The notes: generated by a model from the sequence alone, not told the origin. A DNA stretch of 64,000 bases from Primulina eburnea (GCF_022965805.1 NC_133117.1:14903479-14967478), one strand, 5' to 3'; shown: positions 11,000 to 23,466, counted from the first letter of the stretch. A program made the numbers and translations.

Positions 11000-12502
11000 T
11001 GTAGTGACCCGTTCCAGAATCACCTACTAGGCAAGAACTAAGCATGCAATTAACCTAATTAACAATAATCAGAGATAACAGCGGAAAATTCAACAACAAT
11101 ACCGATTATACAACCCAATCGAAGTCTAGAATAACTCAAAAATAAAATATCCAATACAACCATATCGAATCAAAACAATACCGATAAACTAAACCAACCA
11201 GATACTCACGTCCTCCTCCTGCTCCTCCTGAGCTGTCCAACCTGAGGCCTGCCCCGAGGGAATGGGGTGTCCAAGAATAAACAAAACCGAGGACGTGAGC
11301 GATAAGAACGCCCAGTACAAAAGTATGAGTATACAGACCTATATGAAATGCACATGCTATGATCATGATACCGGGGTAGTCAAGAAACAGGAGTCACAAA
11401 AGGATCTCAACAATGCTCAGTCTAGAGGCGCCAAGTGGATAGTGCCGCGCGGTACACCTCTGGGTCATGCATCCACTACAAGACAGACGTGGACCTAAAA
11501 TGTCCCGGACCACCGAAGCCCTCCCGACCCGTCGGCCACTGTGTACTCTCGGTGTCCATGCGTCCACAAGACAGGGCTGAGCGGCCCCAAGATATAGCTT
11601 ATCTCGAAAGAGATACAGCTCAACAGTAAAGGCTATCTCGAAGGAGAATACGGCTCAACATGAAATGCAACGTGCAGTAATAACCGTGACATAATAACAT
11701 GCATCATATGACATATAACAATGCAGCAAATACTCATGCAACACATATATGAATGTATACTCAACCAGGATATCTCGGATAGTACTTTCGTACCTCTATC
11801 ACAGCAAGCCTAGCCTTACGCAACACCGCTAATCAGGTCTAGAACAAGCCTACGCATCAAAAGCATACTCAATCAATACTACCATGCTCGACTAGCAAAA
11901 CCAGTACTCCCTAGTACTACCAAAGGTTTAGGGTTTACCTTCGTCCGTCGACAGCCCTTTGATGTCGATTGCCTTGAAACTCAGGCGCCGCTACGCTACT
12001 ACTCCTGGCAGCTCTTGGCTATCGCTCGACCAACAACTAACCCTAGAAACCTTCCAAATCCTCTCAACTATGAGGCAAAACTCAAGAAATTGGCAAGTCA
12101 CAAATGAGAAATCCGAGCACTATTTATAGGCCATGTTCGGATCCTCCGAACAACACTTCGGAACGTCCGAACTCTACGTGTCCATTGGCTCTTGACAGCT
12201 CATGATCGGATCCTCCGATCATACACTTCGGACCGTCCGAACATGCACGTGTCCAGCTGCTCTTGACACCTCATGATCGGATTCAACGAACTACACTTCG
12301 GAACGTCCGAACTCCCACGTGTCGATCAACTCTTGACACCTAATGATCGGATCCACCGAACTCACTTCGGATCGTCCGAACGCTTCTGTGCTTCCGAACC
12401 ATCTTCGGTCCGTCCGATCATGACTCGGTCAAAATTACACATTAAACCTTCTTAATCACCATTACTCCGTTAATTACCCAATTTGGAATTCGGGCTACTA
12501 CA
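11000..12502 (-). mobile_element. Triple-LTR unit, LTR 2
   Basis: 1,503 bp, near-identical to LTR 1. Visible differences include AATTC for AGTC-type at 11069 and CTCTACG for CGCTACG near 12173. Array at 12138-12416. Confidence 0.95.
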
Positions 12503-12883
12503 TTCTCCCCCCCCTTAAAACGATTTCGTCCTCGAAATCAAGCTTAGAGGATGAACAAAACGAAACAACTCTCCATGCGCTCTAACCAATCCTCAGCATC
12601 ATCGGGAGTCTCACCGCCAACTAAAGGCTTAGGCCCCATCTGAATAAAACGATGCAAATCAAAACGCCTAGGACCATCCCGACGATGACGATGTTCACGG
12701 TCACGATGACGCCTACTATCGTCCTGATCACCCCATCGACCTACACTCCCCTGACTACTCCCGTCACCAAAGTGGTCAGCCATCGCTACAACAATAGAAT
12801 GGGGAAACTAGTAAATTGGTCAACGGAAATCCCAAAACAGAAATCTATATCCCAAAATCGTATGCATGCTCTGATACCATAAA
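12503..12883 (-). mobile_element. Triple-LTR unit, internal region 2 (gag stub)
   Basis: 381 bp, near-identical to internal region 1, with one extra C in the polypurine complement. gag stub 12783-12544 on the minus strand (arginine instead of leucine in SVGRWGD); primer site 12879-12868. Confidence 0.9.
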
Positions 12884-14386
12884 TGTAGTGACCCGTTCCA
12901 GAATCACCTACTAGGCAAGAACTAAGCATGCAATTAACCTAATTAACAATAATCAGAGATAACAGCGGAAAAGTCAACAACAATACCGATTATACAACCC
13001 AATCGAAGTCTAGAATAACTAGAAAATAAAATATCCAATACAACCATATCGAATCAAAACAATACCGATAAACTAAACCAACCAGATACTCACGTCCTCC
13101 TCCTGCTCCTCCTGAGCTGTCCAACCTGAGGCCTGCCCCGAGGGAATGGGGTGTCCAAGAATAAACAAAACCGAGGACGTGAGCGATAAGAACGCCCAGT
13201 ACAAAAGTATGAGTATACAGACCTATATGAAATGCACATGCTATGATCATGATACCGGGGTAGTCAAGAAACAGGAGTCACAAAAGGATCTCAACAATGC
13301 TCAGTCTAGAGGCGCCAAGTGGATAGTGCCACGCGGTACACCTCTGGGTCATGCATCCACTACAAGACAGACGTGGACCTAAAATGTCCCGGACCACCGA
13401 AGCCCTCCCGACCCGTCGGCCACTGTGTACTCTCGGTGTCCATGCGTCCACAAGACAGGGCTGAGCGGCCCCAAGATATAGCTTATCTCGAAAGAGATAC
13501 AGCTCAACAGTAAAGGCTATCTCGAAGGAGAATACGGCTCAACATGAAATGCAACGTGCAGTAATAACCGTGACATAATAACATGCATCATATGACATAT
13601 AACAATGCAGCAAATACTCATGCAACACATATATGAATGTATACTCAACCAGGATATCTCGGATAGTACTTTCGTACCTCTATCACAGCAAGCCTAGCCT
13701 TACGCAACACCGCTAATCAGGTCTAGAACAAGCCTACGCATCAAAAGCATACTCAATCAATACTACCATGCTCGACTAGCAAAACCAGTACTCCCTAGTA
13801 CTACCAAAGGTTTAGGGTTTACCTTCGTCCGTCGACAGCCCTTTGATGTCGATTGCCTTGAAACTCAGGCGCCGCTACGCTACTACTCCTGGCAGCTCTT
13901 GGCTATCGCTCGACCAACAACTAACCCTAGAAACCTTCCAAATCCTCTCAACTATGAGGCAAAACTCAAGAAATTGGCAAGTCACAAATGAGAAATCCGA
14001 GCACTATTTATAGGCCATGTTCGGATCCTCCGAACAACACTTCGGAACGTCCGAACGCTACGTGTCCATTGGCTCTTGACAGCTCATGATCGGATCCTCC
14101 GATCATACACTTCGGACCGTCCGAACATGCACGTGTCCAGCTGCTCTTGACACCTCATGATCGGATTCAACGAACTACTCTTCGGAACGTCCGAACTCCC
14201 ACGTGTCGATCAACTCTTGACACCTAATGATCGGATCCACCGAACTCACTTCGGATCGTCCGAACGCTTCTGTGCTTCCGAACCATCTTCGGTCCGTCCG
14301 ATCATGACTCGGTCAAAATTACACATTAAACCTTCTTAATCACCATTACTCCGTTAATTACCCAATTTGGAATTCGGGCTACTACA
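12884..14386 (-). mobile_element. Triple-LTR unit, LTR 3
   Basis: 1,503 bp, near-identical to LTRs 1 and 2. Private changes include ACTAGAAAA near 13020 and GCCACGCGG near 13329. Array at 14022-14300. It ends at 14386, followed by ACTCT. Confidence 0.95.
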
Positions 14387-14391
14387 ACTCT

Positions 14392-15484
14392 CCACTAGTA
14401 TATTGGACAACTATGACTAGGTTAATAGGATTTTCAATGGTTATAATGTTAGGCCTCGGTTCATGGCTACAAATAAAGTCTAGGAGTTCAAATAAGGGAG
14501 TAAATTGAATTTCTTCTCTTTTGCACACTCCACTATTTCTTTCAATCTCCAATTTTTATCTTTTTCTTTTCTTTATTCATCTCATCTCTTTTTCTCCCCT
14601 TTTTCTCCAATTTTCAACAATGTATCATTAGTCATTTTTCTTTTGTAGGAGAAAATCAATTTCTTTCAAATTCTTACTCCCTTGAGAAGGTAGGAATTAA
14701 TTGTATAAGATATTCAAAAGGTTGGTAATTGTGGGATACTTGAAAAATTATTTGAATGGGGTCTTTTACACATATTTATGTGTGCCATTCAAATTCATAT
14801 AAGCTCAAAGAGGTGACAAATGATAAATTAGTTTATTTGGTAGCTTGAAAGGCTCAATCGATCCAAAAATCACCTAAATCATTCCTAGATCATAATTTGT
14901 CCGTATTTCGCCTCGAGTGATGTTTGGATAGTTCTAGACAAAATCTCAATTCACCATCAAAGAGTAGAATTCTAATCATCGTGAAAATGCATCAACCAAA
15001 TACATATATATTCAAAAAGAAATGTGCTTGGCTTCCAAGGAATTTAAAAACACAACTCTTTTCTCATATAGGCTCAAAAGGGCTTCAAATGAATGTTTAT
15101 GAATAATATACATGGCCCAAATAAATTCAAAGATTGCCTAAATCATTTATATGTTTGCAAAAATTTTATTTCAATGTCAAATAAAAATCACAAAGTTTTA
15201 TAGAAATTTTAAGTCTCAAATTCACCAAATCTCATGATTATTCTCTAAATTTTCAAAGTGGTCAATTAACATGAATTTGATGCATGACATTGCTTTTCCA
15301 AAAAATATTTTTATCATTGGCCAATTCATTAAACATTTCATGACTAAAATACTACAAACACACAAAATAAACCAAAAAATTAAACACACAAAAATACACT
15401 AAGTAAATAAACACACAAAAGCAAATAAACAAATAAACACTCTAAATAAATTAAAACAAAACACACAAAGATAGAATAAAATAA
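14392..15484 (-). other. Athila 3' non-coding region, part 2
   Basis: About 1.1 kb, AT-rich, with no supported coding region; short frames here lack conserved motifs. It sits between the purine tract after ORF3 and the 3' LTR, as in other Athila elements with a long 3' untranslated region. Confidence 0.5.
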
Positions 15485-15500
15485 CTCTCCCCCAAACTTA
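15485..15500 (-). other. Second polypurine-tract-like site after ORF3
   Basis: On the minus strand TAAGTTTGGGGGAGAG, closely matching the true 3' tract (TTAATTTTGGGGGAG at 8693-8710). It lies about 70 bp after the ORF3 stop, far from the 3' LTR. It may be a secondary plus-strand primer; function is inferred. Confidence 0.5.
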
Positions 15501-15571
15501 ATCATGTGCTTCGTCCTCGATGTAAATAGGCATGAAAAATAGGAAAATGCACATACACTGGGCAACGACCG

Positions 15572-16735
15572 TCAGTGGTCATTGCCATCATCCTCTTCAT
15601 CGTCATCAGGGTTGGGTTGTTGTTGGAACTCTGGCGGGTGGTAGACAGGTGGCCACTGTGGAGGAGGTGGAAATGGATGTCCCGAAGTGGCAGCAGAGGG
15701 AAATTGATGAGCCAAGGCTGATGTGAAATCCATCATGTAATCGATGAATGTATCGGTCCGATACCGAAAAGCATCCATCTCTTGGCGTGATACCCTCATA
15801 TCCTCCTCCAACTGATTCAGCCTATTTCTCCTATGCCTTTGCTGTGGCTGTGGCTCTTGAGCTTGGGCTTGGTCACGCCTCTCTGCAGCTCTCCGATTAA
15901 ATTCCCTTTCAGCTCTTCGTGCTGCAGCTTGCTCATTTCTGAATCCCATAAATGCCTGAGCTATCACAATAGGATTTTTAGGCTTCAGAACTTCTTCATT
16001 TGGTGCCCAAGTAACCCCCATATGTTGGCATAAAACAGTGATGAGAGAGGGGTGGAGAAGTCCACTCGGAGAGTTGCCACATGCATAATCGTAAATTGAA
16101 TTTTTAAGCAATCGACCTAGATCGATTGTCTTCCCTGTCATAATGCAGAATATGAGGATGGCCCTCTCCTTAATCACAGTAGTGGTGTGTTCTGTAGGCT
16201 TTATTCTGGCAGCAATGAATGAATACCAATATTTTGCCATTTCCATGAGGTCAGACTTTGCAAGGCTTAAGTGCACATTGTCTCTCATTCGCCATTCGGC
16301 TCCCTGTGTACAAATAGTTTGAAGAATATTGTCATAATCAACATACCCATTTTTGTATTCTTCGTACTCATCGTGCATTATTTCAGGAAAGCCATATACA
16401 GTGTTGATTGTCCGCGCATCAAAAGCGACCTCTTTACCTCTCACAAACACCACTAACCGATCATGTCTCACCTTCAAGTTTGCATAGAACTCTCTCACCA
16501 ATCATATGACAGCATCCTGTGGCTGTCTTCCAAACTCCTCCCACTGTCGATCCCTAAGCATTTGTTCTATTTGAGTATTAGGGTCACTAAAATCAAAACC
16601 CCTCTCCTTGATAATGCTTCGATTCAAAATTTTCCCATATTGTTCCTCCGCTTTTTCATTAAAAAATCTACTCGCATCATAGTTCACTGCTGTTGATGAA
16701 GAAGCACCCTTTGATGACTTTCTTTTCAGTGGCAT
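15572..16735 (-). pseudogene. Athila ORF3 (VREFYANL-class plant transposon protein), one in-frame stop
   Basis: The minus-strand frame from ATG at 16735 to the stop at 15572 is 388 codons, interrupted by a single TGA at 16504-16502 (codon 78). Start: basic MPLKRKSSKG. Around residues 80-250 it has VREFYANL, VRGKEVAF, the NTVYGFPE region and a GLLHPSLIT segment, which I recognise as the putative plant transposon protein domain common in Athila third ORFs (from memory). The C-terminus is Arg/Ala/Gln-rich (AARRAEREFNRRAAERR), then Pro-rich, then an acidic DDDEEDD tail. I see no signal peptide or clear membrane helix, so an envelope role is not supported. Upstream on the same strand lies the 16-copy array at 17271-17759. 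Confidence 0.85.
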
Positions 16736-16747
16736 TTTGTCAAACAC

Positions 16748-17270
16748 CTTGTTTACACAACTTCAATTCAACCTTCTTCTCAAAATAAAAGACTTCTTGC
16801 ACTTCCCCAAACTACTTCTCAACTCACAATATACACACCACAACAATGTATACAATAATCAACCAACAATATTCCCAAAATCACAATATTATTCACCAAA
16901 TGAAATTTCCTTCCAAAGCAACAAATTTCGAATTTTTTCAACAAATATGAGATGAATATGCTCACCTTGGATGTGTTGAATTGTTTCTTGAAGAACAAAA
17001 ACAAATTTCCACTCAAATCTTGAAGAAATTTCGAACCCCCTTTTTCAAACCCTAGGCTTGGATTTGAAATTTTCTTGAAAGGAATTGATATTTGATGGAA
17101 TGGGTTAAGATATTTTGGTTGGGAGTAGTAAATTTGAGGAAGGAATCACAAAAAATGAGTGTGAAAATAGTTTGGTTGAGAGAAGATTTCGAAAATGGAA
17201 GAGGTGTTCTTGAGAAGGAATTTTCGATTGTGTCTAGAAATGCCCAATTTTTGCCTTAAAAACGTATGAC
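16748..17270 (-). other. Leader between the array and Athila ORF3
   Basis: About 520 bp of AT-rich sequence upstream of ORF3 on the minus strand, with no supported gene. I see no convincing TATA box; TTTTTAAG at 17260-17253 is the nearest candidate. Confidence 0.4.
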
Positions 17271-17759
17271 CGCGGGTGCGCTGTTTGAAAGACCGCGGGT
17301 GCGGTGGATGTTTGGGGTTGCGCGCATTTTGTAATTTTCATCACCGCGGGTGCGGTAGTGTAAGCACCGCGGTTGCGGTGTTTGTGCGAAAATGAAGCGC
17401 GGGTGCGGCGTTAGGATACCGCGGGTGCGGTACATGTTCGGCAGCTTTTGAAATTTTTCTTGTAAAATTACCGCGGGGGCGGTAGTGCAAGCACCGCAGG
17501 TGCGGTACCTGTTCGGCATTTGCATGAATTTTTTCATCGATACAGCGCGGGGGCGCTACGCTAAGCAGCGCGGGTGCGCTCTTGTCTCGGCAGTTTAGCG
17601 CAGGGGCGGTAGCTTAAGAGCGCGGGTGCGCTGTGTGTTCGGCATATACGCGCATTTCTCCATAAGGCACTACCGCGGGAGCGGTAGTGTACACACCGCG
17701 GGTGCGGTGTTTGTTCGACATTCCTAGCGCGGGGGCGCTGTCTTTGTGCTGCGGGTGCA
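17271..17759 (-). repeat. Internal inverted-repeat array, CGCGGGTGCG motif, 16 copies
   Basis: Core starts: 17271, 17294, 17345, 17368, 17398, 17420, 17472, 17495, 17546, 17569, 17599, 17621, 17674, 17697, 17728, 17750. Spacings: 23, 51, 23, 30, 22, 52, 23, 51, 23, 30, 22, 53, 23, 31, 22. The first six motifs repeat the geometry of the Athila LTR array (23, 51, 23, 29, 23), and that block recurs about every 201 bp. Variants CGCGGGGGCG, AGCGC...GCGCT and CGCAGG occur. It lies between pol and ORF3, not in an LTR. Confidence 0.9.
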
Positions 17760-18069
17760 CTCCTGCTTCGAATTTTCTGTGTTTGAATGCACCTCAAGCA
17801 TAGGTGCAGTGCTCATGAGACTGTAGGGGCACTCCTGTTTCGTCAAAATATTTTCTTCTCAAATTTTCAGTCCTGAAAAGAAAACAATTGGGATTCATTA
17901 AATTCGGGAAGATATAAACATACACTATATTAAAAATACACAACTAAAAATAACATGATTAAAATAAAATAAAAACTGAAATCACAATGCAAACAAGAAA
18001 CAAAGAATTGGGTTGCCTCCCAATAAGCGCTTGTTTTAACGTCATCAGCCTGAGTACCATGAGTCGATA
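17760..18069 (-). other. Spacer between pol and the internal array
   Basis: About 310 bp without a gene. Two weak array-like motifs (GGTGCAGTGC near 17803, GGGGCAC near 17826) suggest the array once extended further. Confidence 0.4.
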
Positions 18070-21000
18070 TCAAGTTGACCCGCCCAAAAGAATGTTGTCG
18101 AGGTGCCTTACTTCATTCCCATAGTATGGCTTAACTCTTTGCCCGTTCACCTTGAAAGTTCGTCCATCATTGCACTTCAACTCGATGGCCCCATGAGAAT
18201 ACACTGTCTCCACCAAAAATGGGCCTGACCAACGCGATTTCAACTTACCAGGAAACAACTTAAGACGGGAATTGAACAAGAGTACTTGTTGTCCTGGTTT
18301 TAGTTCCTTTCGTACAATGAGCTTATCATGCCACTTTTTGGTCTGTTCTTTATAAATCTTGGCATTTTCGTAGGCTTCATTGCGGAACTCCTCCATTTCA
18401 TTTAACTGTAATTTTCTTTCATCACCAGCGGCTTTCAAGTCAAAATTCAACTTCTTAACTGCCCAGAATGCTCGATGCTCCAATTCCAGCGGCAAGTGAC
18501 AGGCTTTACCAAAAACCAACCTATAGGGATACATCCCTATAGGTGTCTTGAATGCTGTCCTATAAGCCCACAGTGCATCATCCAACTTTATAGCCCAATC
18601 CTTCCGGTTTGTATTGACAGTCTTTTCTAAGATTTGTTTGATTTCCCGGTTGGATATTTCAGCTTGTCCGTTTGACTGAGGATGATATGCCAATGCCACT
18701 CTGTGCTATACATTGTATTTAGCCATCAGTGAATTGAAAATTTTATTGCAAAAGTACGTACCTTCATCACTTATGATAGCTCTTGGTGTTCCAAACCTTG
18801 TGAAAATGTTCTTGTGCACAAATTTAACTACAACACGAGCATCGTTAGTACTGGTGGCGATTGCTTCCACCCATTTCGAAACATAATCTACAGCTAATAA
18901 TATGTAAGATTGACCAAAAGAAGGGGGAAAAGGTCCCATGAAATCTATGCCCCAGACATCAAAAAGTTCCACTTCCAAAATATTTGTCAGTGGTAATTCG
19001 TGACGCCTAGAAATGTTCCCTAACCTTTGGCACCTATCACATGATTTCACTAAGGTATAGCTATCCTTGAACAAAGTAGGCCAGTAAAAACCTGATTGCA
19101 ATACCTTAGCTGCTGTTCGTGTTACCCCAAAATGTCCACCATACGGTGATGAATGACATTGTTCCAGAATTTTGTGTGCATCTTCTCCATCAACACATCT
19201 CCTGATCACTTGGTCAGCACATCTCTTATACACACAAGGATCATCCCAAAAGAAAAATTTGATATCATGGAAGAACTTCTTTTTCTGGTGATGATTAAGA
19301 TCTGGAGGAAAAGTACCACAAGACAAGAAGTTAGCTATATCAGCAAACCACGGGAGTTTAGAACTTACCTCAAACAGTTGTTCGTCTGGGAACAACTCAT
19401 TTATAACTCCACTTTCCGTTCTTTCTTCTAACTCTAGTCGTGATAAGTGATCTGCCACCTGATTTTCACAACCTTTCTTGTCTTTTACTTCAAAATCGAA
19501 TTCTTGAAGTAGGAGTATCCATCGTATCAACCTGGGCTTGGCATCCTTTTTGGCAAACAAGTAGCGAAGCGCTGCATGGTCAGTGAAAACAGTTACCTTG
19601 GTGCCAATAAGATATGTTCTGAACTTGTCAAATGCGAACACTACTGCTAGCATCTCTTTCTCAGTAGTTGTATAGTTCTGTTGAGCTGCATTAAGTGTAC
19701 GACTTGCATAGTATATGGCCTTAAACATCTTATCTCTCCTCTGTCCCAATGGTGCTCCCACAGCATAGTCGCTAGCATCGCACATGAGCTCAAAAGGCTC
19801 CTTCCAATCAGGCACTATCATAATGGGAGCAGAAATCAGTGCTTTCTTGATCTTGTTAAATGCCTGCAAACAATCACCGTCAAAAATAAATGTTGAATCT
19901 TTCTCTAACAAATTACACAAAGGTCTAGTAATTTTAGAGAAATCTTTGATATAACGACGATAGAACCCGGCATGTCCTAAGAAACTTCTGATCCCTTTCA
20001 CATTCTTTGGCGGTGGAAGATTTTCAATTGCCACAACTTTGGCCCTGTCAACTTCTATTCCTTTAGCTGAAATTTTGTGGCCAAGCACAATACCTTCGGG
20101 AACCATGAAGTGACATTTTTCCCAATTCAGAACTAGATTCTTAGCTTGACATCTCTGCAAAACGAGCATTAAATTTTGCAAACAATGATCAAAAGATGTA
20201 CCAAATACAGAAATGTCATCCATAAAAACCTCCATTATTTCCTCAACCATGTCAGAAAATATGGCCATCATACACCTCTGAAAAGTAGCAGGTGCATTGC
20301 ATAGTCCAAATGGCATTCTCCTGAAAGCAAATGTACCGTAAGGGCAAGTGAAAGTAGTCTTCTCCTGATCCTCTGGTGCTATGACAATCTGATTGTAACC
20401 TGAATAACCATCTAGAAAACAATAATAATGATAACCACCAACTCTATCAAGCATCTGGTCAATAAATGGAAGTGGGAAATGATCTTTCCTAGTAGCATCA
20501 TTCAATTTTCTGTAGTCTATGCATACTCGCCAACCAGTCACTGGGCGAGTTGAAATCAATTCATTGTTCTCATTTTTCACTACAGTTATTCCTCCCTTCT
20601 TAGGCACTACTTGTACTGGTGAAACCCATGAGCTATCAGATATAGCATAAATAACACCAGCATTTAACAATTTTAACACCTCAGCCCTTACAACTTCTTT
20701 CATTGCAGGATTAAGCCTTCTCTGATGATCAACATAAGGTGAATATGATTCCCGCATCAAAATTTTATGCATACAAACAGTAGGACTAATTCCCCTTATA
20801 TCAGCAATTGTCCATCCCAAAGCAGATTTAAATTCTCTCAACACCCTCAACAATTTTTCTTTTTCAGTACAAGTAAGAAAAGAAGAGATGATTACCGGAT
20901 ATGTTGAATTTTCACCTAAAAATGCATAACAAAGGTGACTTGGAAGTTCCTTCAATTCAGGGGATACTTTTGGTACCTCTATATTTGCATCTTCAAGTAA

Positions 21001-23331
21001 TTCTACATTATGCACATCACTCTTTTCTCTAGGCAATGTATCGAGAGCAAGTAACTCCTCTTGGACATCCCAATCATCTTCATCCAGTATAGACGCCGAT
21101 TCCAACAAGCATCTCTCTAAGGAATCTTTTGTCAATCTTCCTGCACCAACATGAGATATACATGAGTCAATTACATCAATGCTATTACAAGTACTTACCT
21201 CATTTGGTTCTTTGATTGTGTTGTAGATGTTGAACATGACTTCTTCTCCACCTACTCTCAATGTAAGCTCACCCTTGTGCACATCGATCAAAGCTTTTCC
21301 AGTGGCCAAAAATGGCCTTCCAAAGATAAGTGGGGTGTCCTTGTCTTCTTCCATATCTAGAATGACAAAATCAGCAGGAAATATAAATTTGTCTACCTTT
21401 ACCAGAACATCCTCCACTATACCCCGTGGATATGTAAGTGATCTATCCGCCAGCTGCAAGGTAATAGTGCTAGGCTTCACCTCGCCAAGCTCTAAAGTCC
21501 TGTAAATAGAAAAAGGCATTAAATTAATACTGGCACCTAAATCACACAAAGCTTTATTTATTCTAGAACCACCAATAACACAAGGGATAGTAAAACTCCC
21601 TGGATCTTTGAGTTTCTGTGGTAGTTTCCTTTGAAGTATGGCGCTACACTCTTCTGTCAATTTCACTGTCTCAAACTCATGCAACTTTCTCTTCTTTGAC
21701 ATCACATCTTTTATGAATTTTGCATAGTTTGGCATTTGCTCTAAAGCATCAGCAAATAGAATGTTGATATGAATCTTCTTGAAAATCTCCAAAAATTTGG
21801 CAAATTGATCATCCAATTTCTTCTTCTTGAACCTCAGCGGATATGGAAGAGTCGGCTTAAATACCGGAGGTTGTTCAACTTCAGCTTCAGCTTTGGTATT
21901 AGATCCCTCAGTTTCAACTTCTTCAACAATCACCTCATTTTCATCTTTCTCATTGGAATTTTTACCCTCAAGTTCTTTTCCACTTCTCAAAGTTACAGCT
22001 TTGCATTGCTCCTTTGGATTCACTTCAGTGTTACTTGGGAACTGACCTTTATTTTGATCTTTCAATGCATTAGCCAATTGACCAATCTGTGTCTCCAATG
22101 ATTTCATAGTTGCTCCCATATTTCCCATGTGAGTTTCCATGCCATCAAGACGAGATTCAGTCCTAGCCATCATTTTACTTGATTCAACAACAAATGTTCC
22201 AACAAGATCCTCAAGTGAAGGTTTTCCTTCCCCCTTTGATGTATTGAACCCCGGTGGAGGATTCAACACATTCTTATTATTAGCATATGAAAAATTTTCA
22301 TGATTTCTCAATCCAGGATGATAAATGTTAGAGGGAGGGTTACCTCGATATCCTCCGTAGCCACCAAAATTTCTATTGTTGATATAATGAGCCTCATCAG
22401 GAATTTGTGGTTCTTCAGTAACAACCGATGCATTTTCAACCTCTGATGTACCAGTCTTATTCATTGCTGCAATTTGATTTGTCAAAGCTGAAACTTGAGC
22501 AGTAAGTGAGGTAATAGGATCTATGGCATAAATTCCAGCTTGCTTCTTTACTCCTGACCTTTCAGACGGCCACTGATAACTGTTAATGGTCATCTGTTCA
22601 AGCAAATCATATGCTTGATCAGGTGATTTTGCAAATATCGTGCCACCAGCTGCTGCATCCACAGTACCTCTTGTTTGTCCATTCAAACCATTGTAAAATA
22701 ATTCAATTTGTACCCAATCTTCGAAACCATGGTTTGGACATCTTCTTAACAACTCCTTATACCGTTCCCATGCCTCATATAGTTGCTCAAAATCAGTCTG
22801 CCTAAAAGTACTTATCTCGATTTTCAACTGTGCAGACTTTGCAGGTGGGAAATATTTTGCAAGAAACTTGGTTGCTAACTCCTGCCATGTAGTGATACTC
22901 CCCAAAGAAAGCGATTGGAGCGATCCTCTTGCTTGGTCCCTAAGAGAAAAAGGAAACAAACGCATTCGAATTATATCATCAGAAACACCATTTATTTTTA
23001 CCGTATCAGTAATTTCAAGGAATGTTCTGAGATGTAGATGAGGATCTGCAGTAGCGGCTCCATTAAACTGATTCTGTTGAACCATGTTTATCAATGCAGG
23101 CTTGAGCTCAAAGTTGTTTGCATTAATTGTTCCTCGTGCTATACCAGAATAATGAGCATTCAATACTGGCCTAAAATGATCTCTGATGGGTATTGCAGGG
23201 GGTGGATTTTCATTGTCTCTGTTTTCAGCCATTGCTCGAATCTCTTCTCTTCTTGCCTTTCTTAATCGTCTTGCGGTTCTTTCGATTTCAGGATCAAAGA
23301 TAAGCAAGTCAGGATTTTGCGATCTTCGCAT
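18070..23331 (-). pseudogene. Athila gag-pol polyprotein, one in-frame stop
   Basis: About 1,750 codons from ATG at 23331, broken only by TAG at 18708-18706 inside integrase; the frame continues unchanged. Gag to about residue 430 ([32 protein letters not shown]), Athila-type with no zinc knuckle that I can see. Protease: [12 protein letters not shown], Asp at about residue 597. [24 protein letters not shown] and FMDD at about 1038 in place of YVDD. RNase [20 protein letters not shown]. Integrase: [10 protein letters not shown] zinc finger with CDRCQRLG, then D in GIDFMGPF, D in ISDEGTYF and E in [12 protein letters not shown], so all three catalytic acids are present. Ends with a [10 protein letters not shown] tail. 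Apart from the stop it looks intact. Confidence 0.93.
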
Positions 23332-23448
23332 GCACTGTCAAACAAAAACAATAAACAAATCAGTGTTTAATGTAGTATAATAAAAATAGCTCTAAATTAA
23401 AATCTAGACTAATTGGTAACAATACTAATATAAATTCAAATTTTACAC

Positions 23449-23466
23449 TCCCCGGCAACGGCGCCA
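23449..23466 (-). other. Athila primer binding site (Asp-tRNA type)
   Basis: On the minus strand TGGCGCCGTTGCCGGGGA, 6 bp from the end of the 5' LTR. This is the site I know for Athila-group elements, thought to pair with tRNA-Asp. It differs from the TGGTATCAGAGC site of the other elements here. Confidence 0.85.

Larger units (their letters stand above)
9117..14386 (-). mobile_element. Tandem deletion-derivative retrotransposon: three LTRs, two short internal regions
   Basis: LTR (9117-10619), internal (10620-10999), LTR (11000-12502), internal (12503-12883), LTR (12884-14386). All three LTRs are 1,503 bp; the internals are 380 and 381 bp. One TSD, ACTCT, flanks the whole array (9112-9116 and 14387-14391) and none lies between units, so it is one insertion site. 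Each internal region has a primer site, a gag 5' stub and a polypurine tract but no pol. Gag and R/U5 are related to element E. Only scattered single-base differences separate the LTRs (for example 11069 T against G in the others). Confidence 0.95.

Noticed and set aside
9117..14386. Three separate insertions of one LTR element
   Set aside because: Only one pair of ACTCT duplications exists, at the outer ends, and unit junctions carry no duplications.
15572..16735. Athila ORF3 as an envelope gene
   Set aside because: No signal peptide, membrane helix or cleavage site visible; it fits the VREFYANL-type plant transposon domain better.
17271..17759. Regularly spaced inverted repeats as a CRISPR array
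   Set aside because: Repeats are only 10-16 bp, spacers vary in length (about 10 to 43 bp), there are no cas genes, and the context is a plant retrotransposon.
17256..17797. Minus-strand frames rich in APAV-like repeats
   Set aside because: These are translations of the GC-rich array, not a repeat protein.
21769..22101. Plus-strand frames opposite Athila gag-pol
   Set aside because: Shadows of the minus-strand polyprotein without family motifs.
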